From assembly GCF_006539165.1 (NCBI RefSeq), contig NZ_BJMM01000048.1, positions 1 to 44,321 on the forward strand: a DNA stretch of 44,321 nucleotides, read 5' to 3'. The stretch is from Streptomyces cacaoi (GTDB lineage: Bacteria; Actinomycetota; Actinomycetes; Streptomycetales; Streptomycetaceae). The position numbers and the translations under genes were made by a program. Below the pieces are notes generated by a model. The model did no database searches. It saw nothing but the letters and a program-made list of their open reading frames with translations, and had not been told where the DNA came from. This document shows positions 8,863 to 16,281 of the stretch, one piece after another; positions within the stretch are counted from its first letter, which is position 1, and the number at the start of each line of letters is the position of its first letter.

Positions 8863-10206
8863 GTGCAATCACCACCGTCCCGCCCGGTCGGCTCGGCGAA
8901 CGTGACCGACCACCCCGGCCCTGCCGCCGCGCCCCTCTCCGGCGATGAACCGGACCTGACCGGCCACGAGTTCCAGCACGACCCCTGTCGCGCCTACGGG
9001 CGGCTCCGCGAGCAGGGGCCGGTCGTGCGTGGCTGGCTCTCCCCGGAGCAGTCCGTCTGGTTGATCACCCGCTTCGCCGACGTCCGCGCGGTGCTCCGCG
9101 ACCACCGGTTCGTCAACTCGCCGCTGTCCGTGCCGGGCCACACCGGGCCGGACCCCAGGAAGCCGATGCTCTCCGCACTCGGCCTCCCCGAACGGATCCA
9201 CCCGTACTTCCTGCGTTCCGTGGTCGACAGCGATCCGCCCGGACACACCGTGCTGCGCGGCCTGGTGTCCCGGGCGTTCACCGCTCGCCGCATTCGCGCC
9301 CTGCGACCGCGCGTCGCACAGATCGCTGACCGGCTGCTGTCCGAGCTGCCGGGTTACGCCGAGAACGGAGTGGCCGATCTGGTCCGGCACTTCGCCTATC
9401 CGCTCCCGATCGCCGTCATCTGCGAACTGGTCGGCATCCCGGAGCCCGACCGGCCGCTGTGGACGTCGTGGAGCGAGGATCTGCTCGCGCTGGATCCCGG
9501 CCGGCTGAGCACCTCCACCCCGTCCCTCGTCGACAGTGTGCACGCCGCCGTCGAGGCCCGGCGCCGCTGCCCCACCGACGACCTGCTCAGCGGTCTGATC
9601 CAGGCTGCCGACGGCAGCGGCGGCGGCCTCGCCGACGGGGACATCGTCACCATGGTGCTCATCCTCGTCCTCGCCGGGCACGAGACCACCGCGCACCTGA
9701 TCAGCAACGGCACCGCGGCGCTGCTCGGTCACCCGGACCAACTGGGGGCGCTGCGGGCCGACCCGGGCCTTCTTCCCGGCGCGGTCGAGGAGTTGATGCG
9801 CTGGTGCGGTCCGGTCCAGTTGGCCCGCACCCGTTATGCCGCCGAGGACGTCGACCTGCACGGAGTCCGCATCCGCCGCGGCGACACCGTGCAGTGCGTA
9901 CTGGTCTCCGCCAACCACGACCCCCGGCAGTACACCGCACCGGAGCGGCTCGACCTGACCCGCCACCGGGGGGCCTCCGCCGAGACGCATCTGGGTTTCG
10001 AACACGGCATCCACTTCTGTCTGGGCGCGCCTCTCGCCCGTCAGGAGGGCGAAGTGGCATTCCACGCGCTGTGGGAGCACTTCCCGCGGCTCTCCCTCGC
10101 CGTACCCCGGGACAGCCTCGAACGGCTCCCGGCCTCCGGTGGCTGGCGTCTTGCCCGTCTTCCGCTCCGTCTCGGACCGCATGCGTTCCGCACACCGTCC
10201 GGTTGA
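8863..10206 (+). CDS. Cytochrome P450 (second in NRPS cluster)
   Basis: A 447-residue soluble bacterial cytochrome P450. Motifs are AGHETT in the I-helix (271-276), ELMR in the K-helix (E310, R313) and FEHGIHFCLG with haem ligand Cys386. I place the start at GTG 8863 because AAGGAG (8849-8854) then sits eight bases upstream; the in-frame GTG at 8854 would overlap that site. The protein is only distantly similar to the first P450 of the cluster and lacks its low-complexity extension, so the two probably act at different positions of the peptide. It is the last gene of the co-directional NRPS set, with a branched hairpin about 70 bases after its stop. Substrate cannot be deduced. Confidence 0.93.
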   Translation: MQSPPSRPVGSANVTDHPGPAAAPLSGDEPDLTGHEFQHDPCRAYGRLREQGPVVRGWLSPEQSVWLITRFADVRAVLRDHRFVNSPLSVPGHTGPDPRKPMLSALGLPERIHPYFLRSVVDSDPPGHTVLRGLVSRAFTARRIRALRPRVAQIADRLLSELPGYAENGVADLVRHFAYPLPIAVICELVGIPEPDRPLWTSWSEDLLALDPGRLSTSTPSLVDSVHAAVEARRRCPTDDLLSGLIQAADGSGGGLADGDIVTMVLILVLAGHETTAHLISNGTAALLGHPDQLGALRADPGLLPGAVEELMRWCGPVQLARTRYAAEDVDLHGVRIRRGDTVQCVLVSANHDPRQYTAPERLDLTRHRGASAETHLGFEHGIHFCLGAPLARQEGEVAFHALWEHFPRLSLAVPRDSLERLPASGGWRLARLPLRLGPHAFRTPSG

Positions 10207-10275
10207 ACGGGCATCCGGCCACACCGATACGGAGCAAACGGGCACCTCCACGCCCGCCCGGTGACGTGCGCGGAC

Positions 10276-10342
10276 GCGGAGCGGACCGGGCGTAACGGGC
10301 GCAACGGCCGCCGCCCGGAGCGCTCGTCCGGTCCGCCTCCGC
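10276..10342 (+). terminator. Branched hairpin at end of NRPS cluster
   Basis: GCGGAGCGGACCGG (10276-10289) pairs with CCGGTCCGCCTCCGC (10328-10342) with a single bulged base. The intervening loop contains a further GC-rich inverted repeat, and CCCCTTTCGTT follows. Position after the last P450 suggests a terminator. Confidence 0.45.
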
Positions 10343-10512
10343 GGCCCCTTTCGTTGACCTTGTCCAATCCAGGGCGGCGTGCCGGGGCGATGGCCGCCTC
10401 ACGAATGCATTACGGCCGCCGGTTTTCCGAAATCACGTCCACTTGTGGGCGATTTCTTCTCGCGACGAGCGCGGCGCCGATCGCGCCACTCCGTGGTACA
10501 CCTGTCCGATCT

Positions 10513-10540
10513 CCGTCCGGGCGCACCCCCGCCCGGACGG
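10513..10540 (+). promoter_or_regulatory. Perfect 11-bp hairpin in permease 5' leader
   Basis: Arms CCGTCCGGGCG (10513-10523) and CGCCCGGACGG (10530-10540) are perfectly complementary with a six-base loop. It lies about 95 bases upstream of the permease start and could be an attenuator or RNA-protecting structure; no T-run follows. Confidence 0.5.
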
Positions 10541-10593
10541 CTGTGCGCGGCCGGCCGACGTCCGGCGTGCACATCTCCCGGGGAGTCGGAGTC

Positions 10594-10614
10594 CGATCCG
10601 GACGGGCCGGATCG
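10594..10614 (+). promoter_or_regulatory. 8-bp hairpin directly upstream of permease ribosome binding site
   Basis: Arms CGATCCGG (10594-10601) and CCGGATCG (10607-10614) are perfect with a five-base loop and end three bases before the purine-rich GGAGAAAGG (10618-10626). This placement would allow control of ribosome access. Confidence 0.4.
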
Positions 10615-10634
10615 CACGGAGAAAGGCGCACGAC

Positions 10635-12134
10635 ATGACCTCTGAGAAGGTCACGGACGGCACGGAGAACGCCCCAGCGGACGGCACGGGCGGCAACAGC
10701 GCAGAGGGAGTGTCCGACGAGGGATACCAGCGAGGGCTGGGCAGCCGCCAGGTCCAGATGATCGCCATCGGCGGTGCGATCGGTGTGGGCCTGTTCATGG
10801 GTGCCGGCGCGAACATCGCCAAGGCCGGACCCAGCATCATCCTGATGTACGCCATGGCGGGCGTCGTCATCTTCTTCATCATGCGGGCACTGGGCGAACT
10901 GCTCATGTACCGCCCGGTGTCCGGCAGTTTCGCCGAGTACGCCCGGGAGTTCCTGGGCCCGTTCTTCGGCTTCGTGACGGGCTGGACGTACTGGCTGCTG
11001 TGGGTCGTGACCGGCATGGCCGAACTGACGGCCGCCGCGATCTACATCCACTACTGGTTCCCCGGCATACCCCAGTGGGTCAGCGCACTGGTGTTCCTGA
11101 TCGTGCTGTTCGGCGTGAACCTGATATCCGTCAAGGTCTTCGGCGAGGTCGAGTTCTGGTTCTCGATGATCAAGGTCACCGCGATCATCGGCATGATCGT
11201 CATCGGCCTCGGCGTGCTCACCTTCGGCTTCTCCCAGGCCGGTGACACCGCGACCGTCAGCAACCTGTGGGCCCACGAGGGCTTCTTCCCCAACGGCATC
11301 GGCTCCAGCCTGATGACGTTGCAGGGCGTCATGTTCGCCTACATCGCCGTCGAACTCGTCGGCATCACGGCCGGCGAGAGCCAGGACCCGAAGACGACGC
11401 TGCCCAAGGCGATCAACACCCTGCCGTGGCGCATCATCATCTTCTACGTCGGCTCGCTCGTCGTGATCCTGTCCGTCGTCAAGTGGACCGAGTTCTCCGA
11501 GGGCGTCAGCCCCTTCGTGGCGGCCTTCGCCAAGATCGGCATCCCGCTCGGCGCCGGCATCGTCAACTTCGTCGTGCTCACCGCGGCGCTCTCCTCCTGC
11601 AACTCCGGCATGTACTCCACCGGCCGGATGCTCCGCGACCTCGCCGAGAACAAGGAGGCCCCCACCTACTTCGGCCGGCTCAACACGCGCCAGTCCCCGG
11701 CCACCGGCATCACCGTCTCGGTCCTGCTGATGGGCATCGGCGTCGTGCTCAACTACGTCGTCCCGGAGAAGGCGTTCGCGTACGTCACCTCGGTCGCCAC
11801 CGCGTGCGGTATCTGGACCTGGTCGATGATCCTCATCAGCCACCTCCTCTACCGCCGGGCCGTCGTCGCCGGACGGCTGCCGAAGTCCTCCTTCCCCGCA
11901 CCGGGCGGCAGCGCCCTCAGCTGGGTCGCGCTGATCTTCCTGGCCATGGTCCTGGTGATCGTCGCGCTCGACCCGACCGCCCGGATCTCGCTCTACGTGG
12001 GCATCGGCTGGGCCGTCGTCCTCGGCGCCTACTGGCTGCTGAGCGCACGCAGCACCGCCTACGCCCACCGCTCCGGCCTCCAGGCCGGCGCGCGGCCCAC
12101 CGAGGACCTGGAGACCGCGGACAGCGCCGACTGA
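10635..12134 (+). CDS. Amino acid permease (APC superfamily, AAT-like)
   Basis: A 499-residue inner-membrane transporter of the amino acid-polyamine-organocation superfamily. After a polar ~40-residue N-terminus it begins the typical first-helix motif QMIAIGGAIGVGLFMGAG and continues with about 12 hydrophobic segments. Family landmarks include GPSIILMYAMAGVVIFFIMRALGE split across helices 1-2, PVSGSFAEYA and FAYIAVELVGITAGES. Such proteins import amino acids by proton symport; the exact substrate (GABA, asparagine, aromatic or small neutral amino acid) cannot be assigned by eye. ATG 10635 is preceded by GGAGAAAGG. The gene is flanked by a structured leader and a 14-bp stem terminator, so it is probably monocistronic and not part of the NRPS pathway. 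Confidence 0.93.
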   Translation: MTSEKVTDGTENAPADGTGGNSAEGVSDEGYQRGLGSRQVQMIAIGGAIGVGLFMGAGANIAKAGPSIILMYAMAGVVIFFIMRALGELLMYRPVSGSFAEYAREFLGPFFGFVTGWTYWLLWVVTGMAELTAAAIYIHYWFPGIPQWVSALVFLIVLFGVNLISVKVFGEVEFWFSMIKVTAIIGMIVIGLGVLTFGFSQAGDTATVSNLWAHEGFFPNGIGSSLMTLQGVMFAYIAVELVGITAGESQDPKTTLPKAINTLPWRIIIFYVGSLVVILSVVKWTEFSEGVSPFVAAFAKIGIPLGAGIVNFVVLTAALSSCNSGMYSTGRMLRDLAENKEAPTYFGRLNTRQSPATGITVSVLLMGIGVVLNYVVPEKAFAYVTSVATACGIWTWSMILISHLLYRRAVVAGRLPKSSFPAPGGSALSWVALIFLAMVLVIVALDPTARISLYVGIGWAVVLGAYWLLSARSTAYAHRSGLQAGARPTEDLETADSAD

Positions 12135-12158
12135 CCCGGCCCCCTTCCTCGCCCCGGC

Positions 12159-12203
12159 AGAGCCCGGCCGCCACGCACCTCGGTGCCCCGGCGGCCGGGC
12201 TCT
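12159..12203. terminator. 14-bp stem terminator after permease
   Basis: Arms AGAGCCCGGCCGCC (12159-12172) and GGCGGCCGGGCTCT (12190-12203) are perfectly complementary around a 17-base loop. It lies between the convergent permease gene and the small minus-strand gene and may serve both. Confidence 0.75.
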
Positions 12204-12226
12204 CCGGTCTCCGGCGACCGCCGTCC

Positions 12227-12436
12227 TCAACTCCCGTCGTCGAGCGCCGCGATGAGCCGCTCGGCGGTCGGCAGATTGCACCGCCCCAGATCGAGCAGCG
12301 GCCCGACCAACTCGTCCGCGCACGAGGAGAGATCGACCTGGAGCGAGGGCAGCAGCACATCCGCCTTGCCCAGCGCGACGATCAGCCGCCGGCAGACATC
12401 ATCGGCTTCACGAAGCTTGGCCATCGTCGTCGTCAT
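12227..12436 (-). CDS. Small protein divergent from XRE/DUF397 pair (WhiJ-type locus)
   Basis: A predicted 69-residue protein beginning MTTTMAKLREADDVCRRL and ending LIAALDDGS, probably helical. I chose ATG 12436 because GGAAGG lies about nine bases upstream; an in-frame ATG at 12481 lacks a ribosome binding site. It is transcribed divergently from the adjacent XRE/DUF5753 regulator with a 120-base shared promoter region. Small genes beside XRE-DUF397 pairs are a recurring arrangement in streptomycetes (WhiJ-type or AbaA-like loci), which supports this being a real gene. Its function is unknown to me; a role as a partner or target of the regulator is inference from position. Confidence 0.65.
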   Translation of the reverse strand: MTTTMAKLREADDVCRRLIVALGKADVLLPSLQVDLSSCADELVGPLLDLGRCNLPTAERLIAALDDGS

Positions 12437-12556
12437 GGTGTCGCGCCTTCCGGGAGAGATCTTCACTTTCTGTGCCTCCATGGTTGCGCTGGGGGCATAG
12501 TGGTGTGCAGGGGGAAATCGTGCCGATGCGTCTGTCAAGAGGCGGAGAGCGAAGAG

Positions 12557-13390
12557 ATGACGGCTGAGAACGAAGCCGGCGCGGACTTCAAGAGTGATCC
12601 CCAGGTCTCGACCCTGGCCTACTTCGGATCGGAGCTGCGCATCAAACGGGAGGAGGCGGGACTTTCCCAGACGGAGCTGGCCAGGCGGATGTTCTGCACC
12701 CACTCCTTGGTGTCCCGGGTCGAAAGCGGGAAGCGCCCCCCGACGTGGGAGTTCGCGCGACGCTGTGACGAAGTGCTTGGCACAGGCGGCGCTTTCCTTC
12801 GCCTGGGGCCAGTTGTGATAAAGCACGCGTACCCGGACTGGTTCCGGCCGTTCGTGGAACTGGAGAAGGACGCCAGGGAGATCTGGAACTTCGAGAACCA
12901 GGTCGTACCGGGCCTGTTGCAGACCGAGGAGTACGCCCGGGCCCTGTTCGCGGCGGCCCGCCTGCCCAACACGGAGGCACTCGTCGCGGCCCGCATGACC
13001 CGCCAGCACATCCTGGAACGCGACAGCCGGGCCCACGTGTGGGCCGTGCTCGACGAGAACGTCCTGCGCAGGGCCGTGGGCGGACCTGCTGTCATGGCCC
13101 GGCAGTTGCGCGCGGTGCTGGAAGCGGCGGAGGACCAGCGCACCCTCGTCCAGGTCATCCCGTACGACGTGGGGGCACACGCGGGCATGGCAGGTCCGTT
13201 TGCCGGGCTGACCATGAACGAGGGGGCGGACGTCGTCTACATCGACGGTCGCGTTCGCGGTCACGTCACGGCGGATACGAACCACCTCGACGAGTACCGG
13301 TACGGCTACGATCTGCTGCGAGCGGACGCTCTCTCGCCGAAGGCGTCGCTCGACATGATCGCCGCGGCGGCAAAGGAGTTTTCCCCGTGA
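12557..13390 (+). CDS. XRE-family regulator with DUF5753 domain (WhiJ-type)
   Basis: A 277-residue DNA-binding protein. Residues ~20-80 form a Cro/CI-type helix-turn-helix (LRIKREEAGLSQTELARRM, then SLVSRVESGKRPP). Residues ~95-270 match the DUF5753 domain, with WFRPFVELEKDAREIWNFE, the VPGLLQTEEYARAL motif, and VQVIPYDVGAHAGMAGPF towards the end. Proteins of this architecture include S. coelicolor WhiJ and its many paralogues, linked to development and antibiotic control. Its stop overlaps the start of the DUF397 gene by four bases (GTGA), so the two are translationally coupled and probably function together. The small gene on the opposite strand is the third element of the locus. The ligand or signal is unknown. 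Confidence 0.93.
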   Translation: MTAENEAGADFKSDPQVSTLAYFGSELRIKREEAGLSQTELARRMFCTHSLVSRVESGKRPPTWEFARRCDEVLGTGGAFLRLGPVVIKHAYPDWFRPFVELEKDAREIWNFENQVVPGLLQTEEYARALFAAARLPNTEALVAARMTRQHILERDSRAHVWAVLDENVLRRAVGGPAVMARQLRAVLEAAEDQRTLVQVIPYDVGAHAGMAGPFAGLTMNEGADVVYIDGRVRGHVTADTNHLDEYRYGYDLLRADALSPKASLDMIAAAAKEFSP

Positions 13391-13596
13391 CCAGTGCGAG
13401 CAGCGTGCCGTCGGTGGCATGGCGCAAGAGCAGCTACAGCGGTCAGGGCGGCGGCAACTGCCTGGAGGTCGGGGAGGGCTTCGTGGGTCCGGCCGTTCCC
13501 GTGCGGGACTCCAAGAGGCCCGAGGGTCCGGCGCTCCTCATCCCGGCGGGTGCCTGGCGCGCGTTCACGGCCGGGCTGCACACCGGCGGGCTGTGA
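13387..13596 (+). CDS. DUF397 domain protein
   Basis: A 69-residue protein of the DUF397 family: the N-terminal VAWRKSSYSGQGGGNCLEV block and the central VPVRDSKRPEGPALLIP block followed by a terminal WRAFTAGL are the family signature. The GTG start overlaps the stop of the upstream XRE/DUF5753 regulator (GTGA). DUF397 proteins almost always sit next to such regulators in streptomycetes and are thought to act with them, with details unresolved. A 12-bp stem hairpin follows about 25 bases after the stop. Confidence 0.93.
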   Translation: MTSASSVPSVAWRKSSYSGQGGGNCLEVGEGFVGPAVPVRDSKRPEGPALLIPAGAWRAFTAGLHTGGL

Positions 13597-13622
13597 CAAC
13601 GTCGGCGGCACAGACGGGGTGA

Positions 13623-13651
13623 GGGCGGGTCCGGGGGTTCCGGGCCCGCCC
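13623..13651. terminator. Hairpin between convergent DUF397 and ABC exporter genes
   Basis: Left arm GGGCGGGTCCGG (13623-13634) pairs with CCGGGCCCGCCC (13640-13651), one position being a T-G wobble, around a five-base loop. It lies between converging genes. Confidence 0.6.
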
Positions 13652-13699
13652 CCACACCTGGCCGGGGCCTACGGCGTACCGGGCAGACTCATGACGGGC

Positions 13700-15820
13700 T
13701 CACGGATGTGCCCCGGGTTGTTCGTGTGCGTCGGGCCGGGCGTCGGCCGTCACCTGGTAGGAGAGGAGTTCCTGGAACAGGCCGGGCCGGGCGGCGAGTT
13801 CGGGGTAGGTGCCGTCCTGGACGACGCGTCCCTCGTCCAGGACGACGATGCGGTCGGCGACGGCCAGATTGGTGATGCGGTGCGTCACCAGCAGCACCAC
13901 CCGTTCCCGTGCGAGCCCCCGCAGCCGTTGGAAGAGCCGGTGTTCGGCGCGCGGATCGAGGTTGGCGGTCGGCTCGTCCAGCACCAGGAGACCGGCGGGG
14001 CGGAAGAACGCGCGGGCCAGGGCGATGCGTTGCCACTGGCCGCCGCTCAGTTCCTCGCCGTTGAGCCACTCCCGGGCGAGGAGGGTGTCGAGGCCGCTGC
14101 CCAGCCGGGCCACGACCTCGTCGGCCCCCGCGGCCCCGCACGCGTCGTGCACCGCGGTGTCCCCGCGCGCGGACGGCTGGCCGAGGGTGATGTTCTCCCG
14201 CGCTGTCAGCGGCCAGCGCGCGTAGTCCTGCGGCACGAGAGCCACCTGCTGCCACAGCGCCTGCGGATCGGCCTCCGCGGTGGGCAGCCCGTCCCACAGC
14301 ACCTGTCCCCGCGTGGGCAGATACAGCCCGCTGACGAGCTTCGACAGCGTCGACTTGCCGGAGCCGTTGAAGCCGACCAGGGCGGTGACCTCGCCCCGGC
14401 GCAGGGTGAGCGACACCTCGGACAGCGCGTCGCGGTCCTTGCCGGAGTAGCGGTGCGAGAGCGACCGGATCTCGATCGTCCGCGGCGGCCCGGGCCGGCG
14501 CGCGCCCCGGCGCATCCGGAAGCCGCCCGCCTTGTCGAGGAAGCCCGTCCAGTCGTCCATGTACAGCCCCGTACGCACCGCCCGGGAGCCGACGGAGACG
14601 AGACCGCGCACCGACTGGCCCACCGTCTGGAGGGCGAAGACCGCCGTCCCGGCGTGCCCGACGCTGATCCGGCCGCTCGCCAGCAGCCCGACGACGGCGG
14701 CCCACACGATCGCCGAGCCGAGCCCGCCGCACACCGCACCGACGAGTGACATCCGGGCGCCCTTGTCGGCGGCGGTCCGGTCCTCGCGGTTGATCCGGGC
14801 GACGGTGTCGCGGTACCGGCCCGAGAGGAAGGGCGCCATGGTGCCGGCCCGGATCTGGTCGGCGGCGTCCTTGGTGTAGATGTGCCAGCGCAGCACCGCG
14901 AGCATCCGGTTGTCGCCGTTGGAGCGGAGGTTGGCGAGGTAGCGCACCCGGGCCGCGCTGACCTGGGAGAGCGCCTGGGGCAGGCTCGCGGCCACCAGCA
15001 GTGGCAGCAGTACGGGGTGGACCCCGGCCAGGACGACGGCCCCGGCGAGGAACGAGGCCGCCTGGGCGATCAGATCCTGCCCCTCGTTGATCAGATCGCC
15101 GGTGACCTGTGCACCGCGGTCGGCCGCCTCCCTGTCCCGGTTGAAGTCCGGCTCGTCGTAGGCGCACAGCTCGACGCCGGTGCAGCCGTCGAGGAGCATC
15201 TGTTCGGCTTCCCGCTTCATGAGGGGACCGAGCCGGGAGGACAGCCAGTTGACGGTGATCGCCAGCAGTGCCCGCGCCCCCGCGGCGCCCGCGAGCAGCA
15301 CCAGGGACGGCCATGCCTGCATCAGCCGGTGGAGGACGTCCCCGTGCGCGAGGAGCGCGGTGAGGGTGCCGCCGATGGCGAGCAGCCCCATCGCCTGGAG
15401 CACGCCCGAGACGGACTGACAGGCCAGCAGCCCCACCGTCGCGGCCCGGTCCACCCGCCACGCCAACTGGAGGGAGCGGCGGACGAGTTGCGGCAGCCGC
15501 CGGGCCATGTCGACCAGCCGGATCGACCGCCCGGCCGCCTCCCGGCTGCCCGTCACGTCGACGTACCGCAGCCCACCGGACGGCGGGGCGCTCCGCTCGG
15601 CGGACTGCGCGCCGGAGTCCCTCGCGTCGACGGGCTGCGCGTCGACGGGCTGCGCGTCGACGGGCTGTGCGTCGGTGCGCTGTCCGTCGCCCTGCTGCGG
15701 GCCGCCCTGCTGCGGGCCGCCGTGCTGCGGGCCGGAGTCGGCGGGGCGGGGGCCGGTGTGCTGCGGGGCGGTGCGCGGCCCGGGGACACCGCGGGCTGAG
15801 GCATCGGAGGGCTCGCTCAT
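13700..15820 (-). CDS. ABC exporter, fused membrane and ATPase domains
   Basis: A 706-residue half-transporter of the ABC exporter type. Residues ~125-420 contain the membrane segments. The nucleotide-binding domain has Walker A GFNGSGKST (483-491), signature LSGGQ (591-595), Walker B LLVLDEP (611-617) and switch His647. Such proteins export lipids, drugs or peptides, usually as dimers. The first ~85 residues are unusual: Pro, Gln and Gly rich, with repeated QPVDA and GPQQG units made by 15-bp tandem repeats; there is no peptidase C39 domain. ATG 15820 overlaps the stop of a 40-residue reading frame (ATGA), so translation appears coupled to that small gene. An in-frame GTG at 15829 is an alternative. 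No second half-transporter lies nearby, so it may be a homodimer. Substrate unknown. Confidence 0.92.
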   Translation of the reverse strand: MSEPSDASARGVPGPRTAPQHTGPRPADSGPQHGGPQQGGPQQGDGQRTDAQPVDAQPVDAQPVDARDSGAQSAERSAPPSGGLRYVDVTGSREAAGRSIRLVDMARRLPQLVRRSLQLAWRVDRAATVGLLACQSVSGVLQAMGLLAIGGTLTALLAHGDVLHRLMQAWPSLVLLAGAAGARALLAITVNWLSSRLGPLMKREAEQMLLDGCTGVELCAYDEPDFNRDREAADRGAQVTGDLINEGQDLIAQAASFLAGAVVLAGVHPVLLPLLVAASLPQALSQVSAARVRYLANLRSNGDNRMLAVLRWHIYTKDAADQIRAGTMAPFLSGRYRDTVARINREDRTAADKGARMSLVGAVCGGLGSAIVWAAVVGLLASGRISVGHAGTAVFALQTVGQSVRGLVSVGSRAVRTGLYMDDWTGFLDKAGGFRMRRGARRPGPPRTIEIRSLSHRYSGKDRDALSEVSLTLRRGEVTALVGFNGSGKSTLSKLVSGLYLPTRGQVLWDGLPTAEADPQALWQQVALVPQDYARWPLTARENITLGQPSARGDTAVHDACGAAGADEVVARLGSGLDTLLAREWLNGEELSGGQWQRIALARAFFRPAGLLVLDEPTANLDPRAEHRLFQRLRGLARERVVLLVTHRITNLAVADRIVVLDEGRVVQDGTYPELAARPGLFQELLSYQVTADARPDAHEQPGAHP
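15624..15734 (-). repeat. Two 15-bp tandem repeat arrays in exporter N-terminus
   Basis: On the plus strand, GCGTCGACGGGCTGC occurs three times in a row (15624-15668, last base of the third copy changed), and CCCTGCTGCGGGCCG three times (15690-15734, one change in the third). Both keep the frame and encode the Asp-Ala-Gln-Pro-Val and Gly-Pro-Gln-Gln-Gly repeats of the ABC exporter. Confidence 0.88.
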
Positions 15821-15939
15821 ACCGCCCACCCCGTATCCGGCCGTGCCGGACGCACGGCACCGTCAACACGACGCGAGAGCCCGACCACGCGCTGTTCGAA
15901 TCCGGGAGGCTGCTGGCTGAGAGCGCGGACAGTGTGCAT
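15817..15939 (-). CDS. 40-residue peptide coupled to ABC exporter
   Basis: A short open frame not previously assigned here: 41 codons from ATG 15939, preceded by ACGGAGGATCC, a strong ribosome binding site with good spacing. It begins MHTVRALSQQPPGF and ends with PARPDTGWAV. Its TGA overlaps the ATG of the ABC exporter as ATGA, the classic arrangement for translational coupling. The peptide is basic, with no signal sequence and no cysteine; its C-terminal third is rich in Arg and Pro. It could be a regulatory leader peptide for the exporter, or a small exported or precursor peptide. No RiPP modification enzyme lies next to it, which argues for the leader role. Existence rests on ribosome binding site and overlap, not on homology. 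Confidence 0.6.
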   Translation of the reverse strand: MHTVRALSQQPPGFEQRVVGLSRRVDGAVRPARPDTGWAV

Positions 15940-16281
15940 GGATCCTCCGTCTGAGCGTCGAGGTGGCACTGGTGCTCTAAAAACGCCCCGGATCCGCTCC
16001 CGTCACGGCCCGATCGTGGGAGAAGTGGTGAACGCCAGTTCCCATCAAGGGAGTTGACCGAAGACGGCGCGGCACCCGCCCGCCAAACTCGTTCGATCAG
16101 GCCGCGACACCCGCCCGGGGGATTGCGCGCACCGGGGAATGCGCGCACCGGGGAATGCGCGCATCGGGGGATTGCGCGTACCAGGGGAGCAGTCCGGCCA
16201 CTCCTCACCGTCCGGCGCGGGGGCGAGGCGGTGTTGGTGAGGCGGTGGTGGTGAGGCGGGCAACGTCACGAGGGCGGACGC
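15940..16281. other. 342-base intergenic region with 16-bp repeats
   Basis: No gene is supported. The half next to the small peptide gene should carry the promoter of the peptide/exporter unit; an A/T run is seen around 15978-15984 but I could not define boxes with confidence. The other half contains four copies of a 16-17 bp repeat (16118-16182). Confidence 0.55.
16118..16182. repeat. Four-copy 16/17-bp tandem repeat
   Basis: Units are GGGGATTGCGCGCACC (16118-16133), GGGGAATGCGCGCACC (16134-16149), GGGGAATGCGCGCATC (16150-16165) and GGGGGATTGCGCGTACC (16166-16182). Each contains the palindromic core GCGC. It lies just past the 3' end of the phosphotransferase gene and upstream of the peptide/exporter unit. 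Confidence 0.88.

Larger units (their letters stand above)
10207..10634. other. 428-base intergenic region: cluster end and permease leader
   Basis: No gene is supported here. It contains a branched hairpin just after the P450 gene (10276-10342), then an AT-richer stretch around 10340-10460 where a promoter is likely, then two strong inverted repeats in the presumed leader of the permease gene (10513-10540 and 10594-10614). Confidence 0.6.

Noticed and set aside
12437..12481. Earlier ATG (12481) for the small gene divergent from the XRE regulator
   Set aside because: No ribosome binding site upstream, while ATG 12436 has GGAAGG at good spacing.
16118..16182. Tandem repeats as CRISPR or plasmid iterons
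   Set aside because: Units are contiguous without spacers, number only four, and no cas or rep gene is near.
13689..16208. An 839-codon minus-strand frame over the ABC exporter
   Set aside because: Arg/Gly/Pro-rich shadow; the overlapping frame has intact Walker A, signature and Walker B motifs.
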